Assembly (NCBI GenBank): GCA_036273515.1
Contig: DASUHM010000086.1
Span: 1-33,902, forward strand
DNA: 33,902 nt
Source: Gaiellales bacterium
GTDB taxonomy: Bacteria; Actinomycetota; Thermoleophilia; Gaiellales; JAICJC01
Reading direction: 5' to 3'
The position numbers were made by a program, and so were the translations under genes. Under the pieces are notes generated by a model. That model was not told where the DNA came from, did no database searches, and worked only from the letters and a program-made list of their open reading frames with translations. Shown here piece after piece: positions 24,065 through 31,988 of the stretch (positions are counted from its first letter, which is position 1; the number at the start of each line of letters is the position of its first letter).

Positions 24065-25713
24065 AGCCGGCCGCTGCGCACGATCGAGAGCACGAGCACG
24101 AACCCGAGCGCGCTCGCCGTCAGGAAGCCGGCCAGCGCGAGCACGTGGATGCCGAACACGTGCCAGCCGCCCTGCGCGGAGATCCCGATCAGCGAGGAGC
24201 CGATCAGGAGCGCCGCCATGACGACGGCGATGACGAGCCGGTTGGCGACGACGTCCGCCTGACGGGTGAGCTCGTCGAGGCCCTTGTGGCGGAACTGCAC
24301 CTCGACCTCGCCGTCGCGCAGCTGCTCCAGCGTGTCGTGCACCTGGTAGGGCAGCTCCATCAGCAGGCCGCCGTAGCTCTCGAGCTCCTCGCGCGACCGG
24401 TCGAGCAGGCGCCGCGGCGAGTAGCGCCGGGCCACCAGCTCGGCGGCGTACGGCTCGGCCACCTCGAACACGTTGAAGTCGGGGTAGAGCTCGGTGCCGA
24501 CGCTGCCGAGCGTGGCAAGCGCCTTGTCGAGCAGGGCGAAGCGGGTCGGCAGCCGCAGGTGCATGCGCGAGACGAGCACGAACGCCTCCCGGATCACCTG
24601 GAGCGGGTCGATCTGCCCCATCGACGCCCCGTAGTAGCGGTAGTAGACCTCGCGCAGCTCGATCCGCAGCTCGTCCTCCTGCTCCTTCGAGAAGCGCACG
24701 CCGAGGTCGTAGAGCCGCCGCGGCAGGGCGTCGACGTTCTCGTTCACGGCGTCCAGCAGGAGGCGCGTCAGCCGGCGCATGTCGGCCTCGCTGAGCGACC
24801 CGGTCATGCCGAAGTCGACGAGGCCGAGGCGGCCGTCGCGCAGCACCATGATGTTCGCCGGATGCGGGTCGCCGTGGAAGACGCCGTGACGGAAGATCAT
24901 CTCGAGCCACGCCTCCGCGATCAGGATGGCCAGCCGGCGGCGCTCGTCCATCGGCGTCATCTCGAGGTCGAGGTCGCCGAGCTGCACGCCCTCCAGCCGC
25001 TCGAGCGTCAGCACCCGCTCGCTGGAGTACGTGCCGTAGACGCGCGGGATGGCGACGCGCGGCTCGTCGGCGAAGTTGCGCCGGAAGATCTCGGCGTTGC
25101 GGGCCTCGATGCGGTAGTCGAGCTCGCGCCGGATCGAGCGGGCGAACTCGTCGACGACCGCAACCGGATCGATGAACGACAGGCGATCGACCCGGCGGCG
25201 GACGATGCGGGCGACCTGGTAGAGCAGGCTGAGGTCGGACTCGACCCGGCGGGCCGCGTTCGGCCGCTGCACCTTCACGGCGACCAGGCGTCCGTTGGCG
25301 AGCTCGGCGAAGTGCACCTGCCCGATCGAGGCGGCGGCGACGGGGACGGGGTCGAAGTCGACGAAGAGGCGCTCGATCGGCGAGCGCAGCTCCGCGGCGA
25401 TCACCTGCTCGATGTCGGTGTAGGGCACCGGCGAGACGGAGTCCTGGAGCAGCCGCAGCTCGGACAGGATCTCCGGCGGGACGATGTCGGGACGGGTCGA
25501 GAGCAGCTGGCCGAACTTGACGAACGTGGGCCCCAGCTCGTCCAGCATCTCACGCAAGTGGCGGCCGAGGGCAGGCAGGTTCTGGGTCTCGATGACCTGT
25601 GAGCGGCGCAGCGTGCGTCGTTCGAACACGAACCCGAACCCGTGCTTCGTGGCGACCTGGGCGATCTCGCGCAGGCGGCCCATCGTCCGCCGCCTGTCCG
25701 CGAGCGTGGCCAT
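24061..25713 (-). CDS. UbiB/ABC1 (ADCK) atypical kinase-like protein
   Basis: 550 residues, ATG 25713. The family signatures are present: FVKFGQLLSTRPDIVPPEIL (the KxGQ motif, about 65-84), AASIGQVHFAEL (the Ala-rich nucleotide loop), VAVKVQRP (catalytic Lys), HGDPHPANIMV (catalytic Asp and Asn) and LVDFGMTG (Mg-binding Asp). Two hydrophobic segments at the C-terminus (about 497-515 and 520-545) anchor it in the membrane. Relatives support ubiquinone or other isoprenoid-lipid synthesis and act as ATPases more than as protein kinases. No quinone genes are nearby, so the pathway is not indicated here. Confidence 0.93.
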   Translation of the reverse strand: MATLADRRRTMGRLREIAQVATKHGFGFVFERRTLRRSQVIETQNLPALGRHLREMLDELGPTFVKFGQLLSTRPDIVPPEILSELRLLQDSVSPVPYTDIEQVIAAELRSPIERLFVDFDPVPVAAASIGQVHFAELANGRLVAVKVQRPNAARRVESDLSLLYQVARIVRRRVDRLSFIDPVAVVDEFARSIRRELDYRIEARNAEIFRRNFADEPRVAIPRVYGTYSSERVLTLERLEGVQLGDLDLEMTPMDERRRLAILIAEAWLEMIFRHGVFHGDPHPANIMVLRDGRLGLVDFGMTGSLSEADMRRLTRLLLDAVNENVDALPRRLYDLGVRFSKEQEDELRIELREVYYRYYGASMGQIDPLQVIREAFVLVSRMHLRLPTRFALLDKALATLGSVGTELYPDFNVFEVAEPYAAELVARRYSPRRLLDRSREELESYGGLLMELPYQVHDTLEQLRDGEVEVQFRHKGLDELTRQADVVANRLVIAVVMAALLIGSSLIGISAQGGWHVFGIHVLALAGFLTASALGFVLVLSIVRSGRL

Positions 25714-25720
25714 CGCGGCA

Positions 25721-25726
25721 ATGTTA
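25721..25726 (-). promoter_or_regulatory. Candidate leaderless -10 (TAACAT) for the ABC1-kinase gene
   Basis: On the minus strand TAACAT ends seven bases (TGCCGCG) before ATG 25713. It is directly downstream of repeat R4. Confidence 0.45.
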
Positions 25727-25737
25727 GGCGTTCAGAC

Positions 25738-25802
25738 CGGGGTCAGACCCCGAACGGAACTGCAACGGAAGTGCAACGGTCGCCGTTCGGGGTCTGACCC
25801 CG
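25738..25802. repeat. Paired palindromic repeats R4/R5 as a 20-bp inverted repeat
   Basis: Arms 25738-25757 and 25783-25802 are exact reverse complements over 20 bases, each itself holding GGGGTC-N-GACCCC. The 25-nt spacer, with the last bases of the first arm, contains two tandem 11-mers, GGAACTGCAAC (25756-25766) and GGAAGTGCAAC (25767-25777). The element fills the gap between the NUDIX stop and the ABC1-kinase promoter and could form a very stable cruciform or terminator hairpin. The right arm is identical to R2 at 10082-10101. Confidence 0.85.
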
Positions 25803-25805
25803 ATT

Positions 25806-26387
25806 TCAGGTCGACGCGAGGGCGCGGAGCGTTCGCTCGCCGTGGTCGAGATGCCACTCGATCGCGGGGTCGGCCGGGTCGCGCCAGGCGAGCTCGAGCG
25901 ACTCGTGGCTCTTGCGCAGGTCGCCGTCCAGGATGCGGCACACGTAGACCAGGCCGACCTGGCCGTGCGGCGCCGCCGGGAGCGAGGCCGCCCGGAACTC
26001 GACGGAGCCGAGCCGCACCACCTCGACGGCGAGGCCCGTCTCCTCGGCCACCTCGCGGACCACCCCCTCGGTCGGCGACTCGTTCGACCCCAGCCAGCCG
26101 CCGGGTAGCCCCCAGCGGCCGTCGTCGGCGCGGCGGTCGAGCAGCACCCGGCCGGCCCCGTCGGGGATCACCGCCGTCGCCCCCACCTTCGGCGTCGGCG
26201 TGCCCAGGTCGCGGGCGAAACGCTCCCCCACCTCGGCCGCCGGCAGCCCCGCCAGCTCGGCGTAGAACTCATCCACGATCTGGCACATCCGCCGGTAGCG
26301 GGCCTGGTCGAACTCGCTCTCGGCGTAGGCCCGGCCCTCGTAGGCCAGGGTGCGCAGCTCGTCCAGCAGCGCGGCCGGGTCGATCAG
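25806..26387 (-). CDS. NUDIX hydrolase with N-terminal NUDIX-associated domain (apparent CTG start)
   Basis: 193 residues if begun at CTG 26387, which overlaps the upstream stop as CTGA, with GGAG six bases before it. The first Met in frame (26288) lies 33 codons in and would cut through an N-terminal helical domain recognisable as the NUDIX_N type (LLDELRTLAYEGRAYAES, then FDQARYRR). No ATG, GTG or TTG lies in between. The NUDIX box GGWLGSNESPTEGVVREVAEETGL fits GX5EX7REUXEEXGU and holds the metal-binding Glu residues. Such proteins hydrolyse nucleoside diphosphates linked to another moiety, for example ADP-ribose or nucleotide sugars. The third gene of the minus arm of the glycan-like cluster. 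Confidence 0.85.
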   Translation of the reverse strand: MIDPAALLDELRTLAYEGRAYAESEFDQARYRRMCQIVDEFYAELAGLPAAEVGERFARDLGTPTPKVGATAVIPDGAGRVLLDRRADDGRWGLPGGWLGSNESPTEGVVREVAEETGLAVEVVRLGSVEFRAASLPAAPHGQVGLVYVCRILDGDLRKSHESLELAWRDPADPAIEWHLDHGERTLRALAST

Positions 26388-27766
26388 ACGAGGCTCCGGC
26401 CCTGCATGTCCGCGGGCACGGGCAGGCCGAGCGCGGTCAGCACCGTGGGCGCGATGTCGAACAGGCGCGCGTCGGCCGGCACCGCCGCGGGCATCCCCGG
26501 GCCGGCGAAGATCGAGATGCCGAACTTGGCGTGGTTGGCGTCGTCCGGCCCGGTGTCGTTCTCGCGCACGTGGACGCGGCCGTCACCGACCGAGCCGATC
26601 GAGCGCCAGCCCAGGTTGCCGAAGTAGGCGATCAGGTCGGGCGCGACGTTGTTCACCTCGTGGTAGAGGTCCTCGGGCCGGAAGACGCGGGTGCCGATCG
26701 AATTTCCGTCCTCGTCGCCCAGCGCCTCGAGCTTCCCGATCAGCTCGTCGCGGAGCGCTTCGTAGTCGGCCGGGTCGACGGTGCCGTCGGGCTCGCGGCC
26801 GTTCACGTTCAGGAAGATGCGCGAGTAGTAGCCGCCGTCGGCCCACACCCGCGTCCGCGGCCAGTCGATCGTGCAGCGGCCGATCGGCGTCTGCTCGGAG
26901 GGCGGGTCGACGAGCGTCAGGTAGCCGTTCTGCATCAGCCACTCGTTGATCTGGATGCCTCCGAACATCGCCTGGGCGCCGTGGTCGGAGACGACCATGA
27001 GCGCCGTGTCGTCGCCGAGGCCCTCGATCAGCGACCCCACCTCGGAGTCGAGGTAGCGGTAGTAGTCGCGGAAGGCGGCCTCGAGTGACGTCCCCGGCAC
27101 GTAGTCGGGGTGGTTCGGGTCGTAGAACCGCCACAGCGCGTGATGCAGGCGGTCGGGGCCCATCTCGACCAGCATGAAGAAGTCCCACGGCCGCGTGTCG
27201 CGCAGGTGGCGGGCGAGCGCGAAGCGGCGCTCGGTCATCGTGTGGATGTCGCGCACGACCCGCTCGCGGTCGTCCGTGCGGTAGTCCGGCACGTCGACCA
27301 TGTAGTCGCCGACGACCTCGCGGATCTCCTCCTTCAGCGCTTCGGGATAGGTGTAGCGGCTGTCCGTCGAGGGGGTGAGAAAGCAGCTCACCATCTCGCC
27401 GTTCACCTGCCGGGGCGGGAACGTCTGCGGCACCCCGAGCGCGACGACGTGCTTGCCGGCCCGCGAGAGGATGTCCCAGAGCCGGTCGGCGCGCACCTTC
27501 TCCGACGTGGCGAACGCCATCCCGTCGTAGGAGTGGTCCTTGCGGTTGCGGAAGCCGTAGAAGCCGAGCGTGCCCGGGTCCTTCGACGACATCATGCACG
27601 ACCAGGCCGGCACGGTGATGGGCGGGTCGCACGACTCGAGCTTGCCCCACGCCCCCCGCTCCATCAGCCCGGACAGCACGGGCAGCTCGTCGCGCATGTC
27701 GTCGAACACGATCTCGGGCGCGACGCAGTCGAGCCCCACGATCATCAGCCGCCGCGGACGCGCCAT
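26384..27766 (-). CDS. AlkP-superfamily phosphodiesterase/nucleotide pyrophosphatase-like, minus arm
   Basis: 460 residues, ATG 27766 with GGGGAG six bases upstream, two bases after the methyltransferase stop. The alkaline-phosphatase superfamily metal site can be followed: MIVGLDCV (Asp13), PPITVPAWSCMM (nucleophile Thr about 51), MGPDRLHH (Asp and His about 204 and 208), VVSDHGA (about 258-264) and NHAKFG (His about 411). It fits the type I phosphodiesterase/pyrophosphatase branch, which cleaves phosphodiester or pyrophosphate bonds. No signal peptide is seen, so a cytoplasmic substrate such as a nucleotide-activated or lipid-linked intermediate is possible. The function is not fixed by sequence. 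Confidence 0.88.
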   Translation of the reverse strand: MARPRRLMIVGLDCVAPEIVFDDMRDELPVLSGLMERGAWGKLESCDPPITVPAWSCMMSSKDPGTLGFYGFRNRKDHSYDGMAFATSEKVRADRLWDILSRAGKHVVALGVPQTFPPRQVNGEMVSCFLTPSTDSRYTYPEALKEEIREVVGDYMVDVPDYRTDDRERVVRDIHTMTERRFALARHLRDTRPWDFFMLVEMGPDRLHHALWRFYDPNHPDYVPGTSLEAAFRDYYRYLDSEVGSLIEGLGDDTALMVVSDHGAQAMFGGIQINEWLMQNGYLTLVDPPSEQTPIGRCTIDWPRTRVWADGGYYSRIFLNVNGREPDGTVDPADYEALRDELIGKLEALGDEDGNSIGTRVFRPEDLYHEVNNVAPDLIAYFGNLGWRSIGSVGDGRVHVRENDTGPDDANHAKFGISIFAGPGMPAAVPADARLFDIAPTVLTALGLPVPADMQGRSLV

Positions 27767-27768
27767 GC

Positions 27769-28557
27769 CTACTCCCCGCGGTGGGTGAAGCAGAGCATCT
27801 TCTGGTTGCGCGGGTTGTCCCAGCCACCCATGTACTCGACCTTGAGCCCCGTGCCCTCGCAGAGCCACTCGAACACGCTCAGGTGGTAGTGGAAGAAGTC
27901 GCGGTCGAGGTGGGTGACGAGGCCCGGCTTCTGCTGGACGTCCGTGATCTCGCGCGGGCCGCGGGTGTCCTCGTAGAACGTCGCGAAGAACTTGCCGGCC
28001 GGGGCGAGCGCCCGGTCCATCTCGACCAGGCAGCGCATGATCTCGTTGATCGAGAGGTGCGTGAACACCGACTGGGCGAGCGCGAAGTCGAACGCTCGGT
28101 GGAGCGTGCCGAACTCGAAGTGGTGCAGCTCGCGCAGCACCGGCTGCTTGGCGATCAGGCCGCGCGGGCGCAGGTCGAAGTCGCGGCCGGCCTCGATCAG
28201 GTCGAAGCGGCGGTCGATGCCGTAGTAGTGCCCGGTCTCGAGGTACTCGATGAAGCGCCAGCCGCCGCGCAGCGGGCCGCAGCCGACGTCGAGCAGGTAG
28301 TGCTCCGGCTGGAGGCCGTGGTCGACCAGGTACTGGAACTGGAGCGTCCCGAGCTCCTCCCACATGCCGCCGATGCCGCGCCGGTGCCAGCCCGGATCGA
28401 CGTACTTGTAGACCTGGCGCGGCAGCGCCTTTCGCACGCGCCGCTTGACGGGGACGGGCACGATCGGCTCGATCGTCCCGAACGCGCGCTGGAGGGCCTT
28501 CTGGGTGGCGAGGCGGGCCTCGCCCGTGATTCCGCTGGGGCTCTGGGTCGCGGGCAT
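27769..28557 (-). CDS. Class I SAM-dependent methyltransferase
   Basis: 262 residues, ATG 28557. SAM-binding motif I is LLDVGCGPLRGG (88-99), then YYGIDRR (motif II acidic residue) and FALAQSVFTHL (motif IV). A basic N-terminal 50 residues (VKRRVRKALPRQVYK) may contact membrane or phosphate. The region GGMWEELGTLQFQYLVDHG before motif I is typical of methyltransferases found in glycan clusters. It heads the minus arm, divergent from the first ATP-grasp gene by 43 nt, with an apparent leaderless promoter. The methyl acceptor is unknown; a sugar hydroxyl or carboxyl is a plausible inference from context. Confidence 0.87.
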   Translation of the reverse strand: MPATQSPSGITGEARLATQKALQRAFGTIEPIVPVPVKRRVRKALPRQVYKYVDPGWHRRGIGGMWEELGTLQFQYLVDHGLQPEHYLLDVGCGPLRGGWRFIEYLETGHYYGIDRRFDLIEAGRDFDLRPRGLIAKQPVLRELHHFEFGTLHRAFDFALAQSVFTHLSINEIMRCLVEMDRALAPAGKFFATFYEDTRGPREITDVQQKPGLVTHLDRDFFHYHLSVFEWLCEGTGLKVEYMGGWDNPRNQKMLCFTHRGE

Positions 28558-28563
28558 CGCAGG

Positions 28564-28569
28564 ACATTA
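28564..28569 (-). promoter_or_regulatory. Candidate leaderless -10 (TAATGT) for the methyltransferase operon
   Basis: On the minus strand TAATGT ends six bases (CCTGCG) before ATG 28557. This is the same geometry as rel and recJ. Confidence 0.5.
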
Positions 28570-28600
28570 GCGCGTGACGGTGTGCCAGACTGGAGGCACC

Positions 28601-29611
28601 GTGGCCACCGTTCTCGTCACCGCCGCCGGGGCGCCCGGCTGCCCGCGCCTGATCCGGGCGCTGCGCGAGGCCGGGCACACGGTCGTCGGCACCGACGCGA
28701 ACCCGCGCTCGGCCGGCTCGCGCCTGTGCGACCGCTTCGCCGTCGTCCCCCGCGGCGACGACCCCGGCTTCATTCCGGCGATGCGGGCGGCCGCGGCCGA
28801 GCTCGGCGCGGACGTCGTCTTCCCCACGTCGTCGTCCGAGATCGTGGCCTGGTCGCGCGCCCGCGCCGACTTCGGGCTGCCCGTGCTGGCCGGGCCGGCC
28901 GCGGGCGTCGAGGCGGCCTCGGACAAGGCCGAGACGTTCCGGCTGGCCGACCGCGCCGGCGTCCCCCACCCGCGCACCATCGAGGTGGACGATCCCGACG
29001 CCTTCGCCGCCGCCGTGCGCGAGCTCGGCTACCCGGAGCGGCGGGTCGTCATGAAGCCGACCCAGGCCAAGGGCTCGCGCGGCTTCCGCATCCTCGACCC
29101 GACGGCCGACCGGCGCCGCTGGCTGCTCGAGTCGCGGCCCGGCGAGGCGGCGCCGGAGCGGCTGGAGGATGTGCTCGAGCTGCTCGGCCAGGGCTCGTTC
29201 CCGGCCTACATCGTCCAGGAGTTCCTCGACGGGCCCGAGGAGACCGTCGATGCGATCTGCCTCGGCGGCGAGATGCTCCTGCCCATGACCCGCACCCGTG
29301 AGGCGCTGCGGGCGGGCCTCGCGATGGACTTCACGCTGCTCGACCGTCCGCACGAGGAGGCGCACTCCTCCCGGCTCTCCGAGGTGCTGGCCGCGGACTA
29401 CTTCCTCTCGGTGCAGTTCAAGGGCGGCAAGCTGATGGAGATCAACCCGCGGGTCTCGACGATCGTCTACACGCCCGACATCAACCCGCCGGCGCTCGCC
29501 GTCGGCCTCGCGCTCGGCACGACGGATCCGCAGGAGCTTCGCCGGCTGCGCCCGCGGGTGCCAGTTGGCAGACGCGCGATCCGCTATTTCGACCAGGTTG
29601 AGTTCGCGTAG
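28601..29611 (+). CDS. ATP-grasp ligase 1 (CarB-like fold)
   Basis: 336 residues from GTG 28601, preferred over GTG 28574 because GGAGG lies five bases before it and the Rossmann strand ATVLVTAAGAPG begins there. Pre-ATP-grasp domain about 1-110; ATP-binding region VVMKPTQAKGSRGF (about 149-162), linker YIVQEFLDGPEETVDAI (about 203-219), and metal/ATP motif LMEINPRVST near 280. ATP-grasp enzymes join a carboxylate to an amine through an acyl-phosphate. The substrates are not predictable. The pairing with a second ATP-grasp gene 57 nt downstream suggests two successive ligations. Confidence 0.87.
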   Translation: MATVLVTAAGAPGCPRLIRALREAGHTVVGTDANPRSAGSRLCDRFAVVPRGDDPGFIPAMRAAAAELGADVVFPTSSSEIVAWSRARADFGLPVLAGPAAGVEAASDKAETFRLADRAGVPHPRTIEVDDPDAFAAAVRELGYPERRVVMKPTQAKGSRGFRILDPTADRRRWLLESRPGEAAPERLEDVLELLGQGSFPAYIVQEFLDGPEETVDAICLGGEMLLPMTRTREALRAGLAMDFTLLDRPHEEAHSSRLSEVLAADYFLSVQFKGGKLMEINPRVSTIVYTPDINPPALAVGLALGTTDPQELRRLRPRVPVGRRAIRYFDQVEFA

Positions 29612-29651
29612 CGACGCGGTTCAAGCGGGCAGGCGCGACGAGCCCGGCCGG

Positions 29652-29657
29652 TAGAAT
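29652..29657 (+). promoter_or_regulatory. Candidate -10 (TAGAAT) for ATP-grasp gene 2
   Basis: TAGAAT lies 11 bases before ATG 29669, implying a leader of about four or five bases. No Shine-Dalgarno is visible. This would start the second half of the plus arm independently. Confidence 0.45.
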
Positions 29658-29668
29658 CGCCCGCTGTC

Positions 29669-30865
29669 ATGAGCGCATCCGCACCCACGAGGCCCGCCGC
29701 CGTCGTCGCCAACGTCGGCTGGGTGAACGGCCTCGCCGCCATCCGCTCGCTGGGCCGAAACGGCGTGAGGGCGCTCGCGGTCGACCACCGCCCCTGGGCG
29801 CTCGGATTCCGGTCGCGCTACGCGACGCCCGTGTCGGCGCCCGACCCGGTCGCCGACGAGGAGGGCTTCGTGGCGGCGCTCGCCCGGCTGGGCGAGACGC
29901 TGGACGGCCCCGTGCCCGCGTTGGCCACCCATGACGAGCACATCAACGTGCTCGCCCGCCGCAGCGCCGACATCGGCGCCGTCTTCCGGCCGTGCACGCC
30001 CGAGTGGGACGTGCTCGAGGCGATCCAGCGCAAGCGCCACCAGCTCGACGTCGCCGCGGAGGCGGGCGTGCCGGTGCCGGCAACCCGCCATCCCCGCTCC
30101 ACCGCGGAGGCCCGGGCCGCGGCCGAGGAGATCGGCTACCCGGTGCTGGTGAAGCCCTCCGATCCGGTCGGCTTCAAGCGAATTCACGGCCGGCAGGCGT
30201 TCCGGTGCGAGTCCGCCGCCGAGGTCGAGACGGCCTATGCCCAGGCCGAGCCGTTCGAGCCGATGGTGCAGGAGTACATCCCCGGCGGCGACGAGGAGCT
30301 CTACACGCTCGGCAGCTATCTGACGGCCGACGGCGAGGCGCTCGGGATCTTCACCGGCCGCAAGCTGCGCCAGACCCGCCAGCACATGGGCGTCTGCCGG
30401 GTGGCCGAGGCGGTGTGGGTGCCCGAAGTGGCCGAGCACGGCCTCGCCCTCCTGCGGGCGCTGCGGTTCCGCGGCATCTCGCAGGTCGAGTTCAAGCGCG
30501 ACCCGCGCACCGGCGAGCACAAGCTGATCGAGGTGAACCCGCGGCTGTGGCAGTGGCACGGGCTCGCCACCGCCTGCGGCGTCGACCTGACGCACATCGC
30601 CTATCTCGACCTCGTCGGCCGGCGGCCGGCGCCGGCGCGGATGACGAACGAGGGCCGGCGCTGGGCGATCACGTTCATGACCGGCGCCCGGCACGCCATC
30701 CAGAAGCCGCCATACACCGACGCGCTGCTCGCCCGCGACGACCCGAAGCCCGCGATCGTCCAGCTCGGCAGGGTCGCCCGCGGCGGGGTCCGCGCCGCCC
30801 GCGGTCGGGCCGCCGCGAGCATGGCGGTCGCGAAGCTCACCCGGCGGGTGGAGCGGCATGGCTAG
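29669..30865 (+). CDS. ATP-grasp ligase 2 (D-aspartate ligase/carboxylate-amine ligase-like)
   Basis: 398 residues, ATG 29669. N-terminal domain with VVANVGWVNGLAAIRSLGRNGV and VDHRPWALGFRSRYA, the usual start of the predicted ATP-grasp group related to D-aspartate ligases. ATP-binding region YPVLVKPSDPVGFKRI near 156-171, MVQEYIPGGDEELYTLGSYL near 200-219, and LIEVNPRLWQWHG near 288-300 with the metal-binding Glu and Asn. The basic C-terminal tail (about 370-398) is rich in Arg and may contact membrane. Overlaps the glycosyltransferase gene by 8 nt. It probably amidates or aminoacylates a glycan or peptide precursor; substrate unknown. Confidence 0.88.
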   Translation: MSASAPTRPAAVVANVGWVNGLAAIRSLGRNGVRALAVDHRPWALGFRSRYATPVSAPDPVADEEGFVAALARLGETLDGPVPALATHDEHINVLARRSADIGAVFRPCTPEWDVLEAIQRKRHQLDVAAEAGVPVPATRHPRSTAEARAAAEEIGYPVLVKPSDPVGFKRIHGRQAFRCESAAEVETAYAQAEPFEPMVQEYIPGGDEELYTLGSYLTADGEALGIFTGRKLRQTRQHMGVCRVAEAVWVPEVAEHGLALLRALRFRGISQVEFKRDPRTGEHKLIEVNPRLWQWHGLATACGVDLTHIAYLDLVGRRPAPARMTNEGRRWAITFMTGARHAIQKPPYTDALLARDDPKPAIVQLGRVARGGVRAARGRAAASMAVAKLTRRVERHG

Positions 30866-31988
30866 CGGCAACGGCGACCGCCCCCTGCGCGTCCTCGGCG
30901 TCGGCAACGGCCGCTCGATCATCTTCCTGCGCTGGGCGTGGCGGGTGGCCGAGCTCGGCCACGACGTCCACATCGTCTCCGACACGTTCACCGACCGGGC
31001 CGAGGAGCTCGAGGGGATCACCGCCCACCGCGTCCAGGAGCTCGAGCTCGCCACCCGGCTGAAGGGCGTGCGCCGGATGCGGTTCGCGCCGGCCATCCGC
31101 AACCTGGCCCGCCGGCTCGACGTCGACCTCGTCCACGCCCACTACCTGCTCCCGTACGGCTACTGGGCGGCCGAGGCGGGCATCCACCCGCTCGTCATGA
31201 GCCCCTGGAACACCGACATCTTCACGTACGGGCGCGACAACCCCCGGGGCCGCAAGCGCGTCCGCGCGGCGGTGGCCGCCGGCGACGACTACGTCGTGAG
31301 CTCGATCGGGAACGCCGACGAGACCGTCCGCCTCGGCGCCGACCCCGACCGCGTCCACCGGATCGTCTGGTACGTCGACCTGCGCCCGTTCGGCCCGGAG
31401 CACCGCACGCCGGGCCTGGCCGCCCGCCACGGCTGGCCGGACGACTCGCTGGTCATCCTCTCCCTGCGCAACTACCGCCCGAACACGAACCTCGACGTGC
31501 TCCTGCGCGCGTTCGACCGGGTGTCGAAGGAGGAGCCGCGGGTGCGCCTCATCATGGCCGCCCGGGGCGGCTGGATCCGCGACGAGATCGAGGCCGTCCT
31601 GGACGAGCTCGAGCTGCGCGACCGGGTCGCCCAGATGTTCGCGGCCCCGGACGAGCTGGCCGAGCTCTGCGCCTCGTCGGACATCGGCATCTCGATCGCC
31701 TCGACCGATGCCACGCCCGCCTCGATGATCGAGTCGATGGCCTCGGGGCTGCCGATGGTGATGGGCGACGCGATCACGATCGACGAGTGGATCACGCCCG
31801 GCGAGGGCGGCGAGGTGGTCGACTGCCGCGACGAGGACGCCGTCACCGAGGCCCTCCTGAAGCTCGTGCGCGATCCCGACCTGCGGGCCCGCTACGGCGA
31901 GCGCAACATCCGCGTGACCCGGGAGCGGCTGGCACCACCCGGGCCGGCGCTGGTCGACCTCTACCGCGACATGCTCGCCCGCCGATGA
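30858..31988 (+). CDS. GT4 family glycosyltransferase
   Basis: 376 residues, ATG 30858 inside the end of the ATP-grasp gene. GT-B fold: N-terminal half with VLGVGNGRSIIFLRWAWRV, VDLVHAHYLLPYG and SPWNTDIFTYGRD; C-terminal half with VILSLRNYRPNTNLDVLLRAF and the donor-binding region ATPASMIESMASGLPMVMGD (EX7E-like with Glu), then the closing helix. It transfers a sugar from a nucleotide donor to an acceptor, with retention as the family norm. Donor and acceptor are not known. The ATGA overlap with the next gene implies coupling to the AlkP-like enzyme. Confidence 0.9.
   Translation: MASGNGDRPLRVLGVGNGRSIIFLRWAWRVAELGHDVHIVSDTFTDRAEELEGITAHRVQELELATRLKGVRRMRFAPAIRNLARRLDVDLVHAHYLLPYGYWAAEAGIHPLVMSPWNTDIFTYGRDNPRGRKRVRAAVAAGDDYVVSSIGNADETVRLGADPDRVHRIVWYVDLRPFGPEHRTPGLAARHGWPDDSLVILSLRNYRPNTNLDVLLRAFDRVSKEEPRVRLIMAARGGWIRDEIEAVLDELELRDRVAQMFAAPDELAELCASSDIGISIASTDATPASMIESMASGLPMVMGDAITIDEWITPGEGGEVVDCRDEDAVTEALLKLVRDPDLRARYGERNIRVTRERLAPPGPALVDLYRDMLARR

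Noticed and set aside
28574-28600. Upstream GTG 28574 as start of ATP-grasp gene 1
   Set aside because: The nine extra residues are not part of the Rossmann strand, and GGAGG is placed correctly for GTG 28601 instead.
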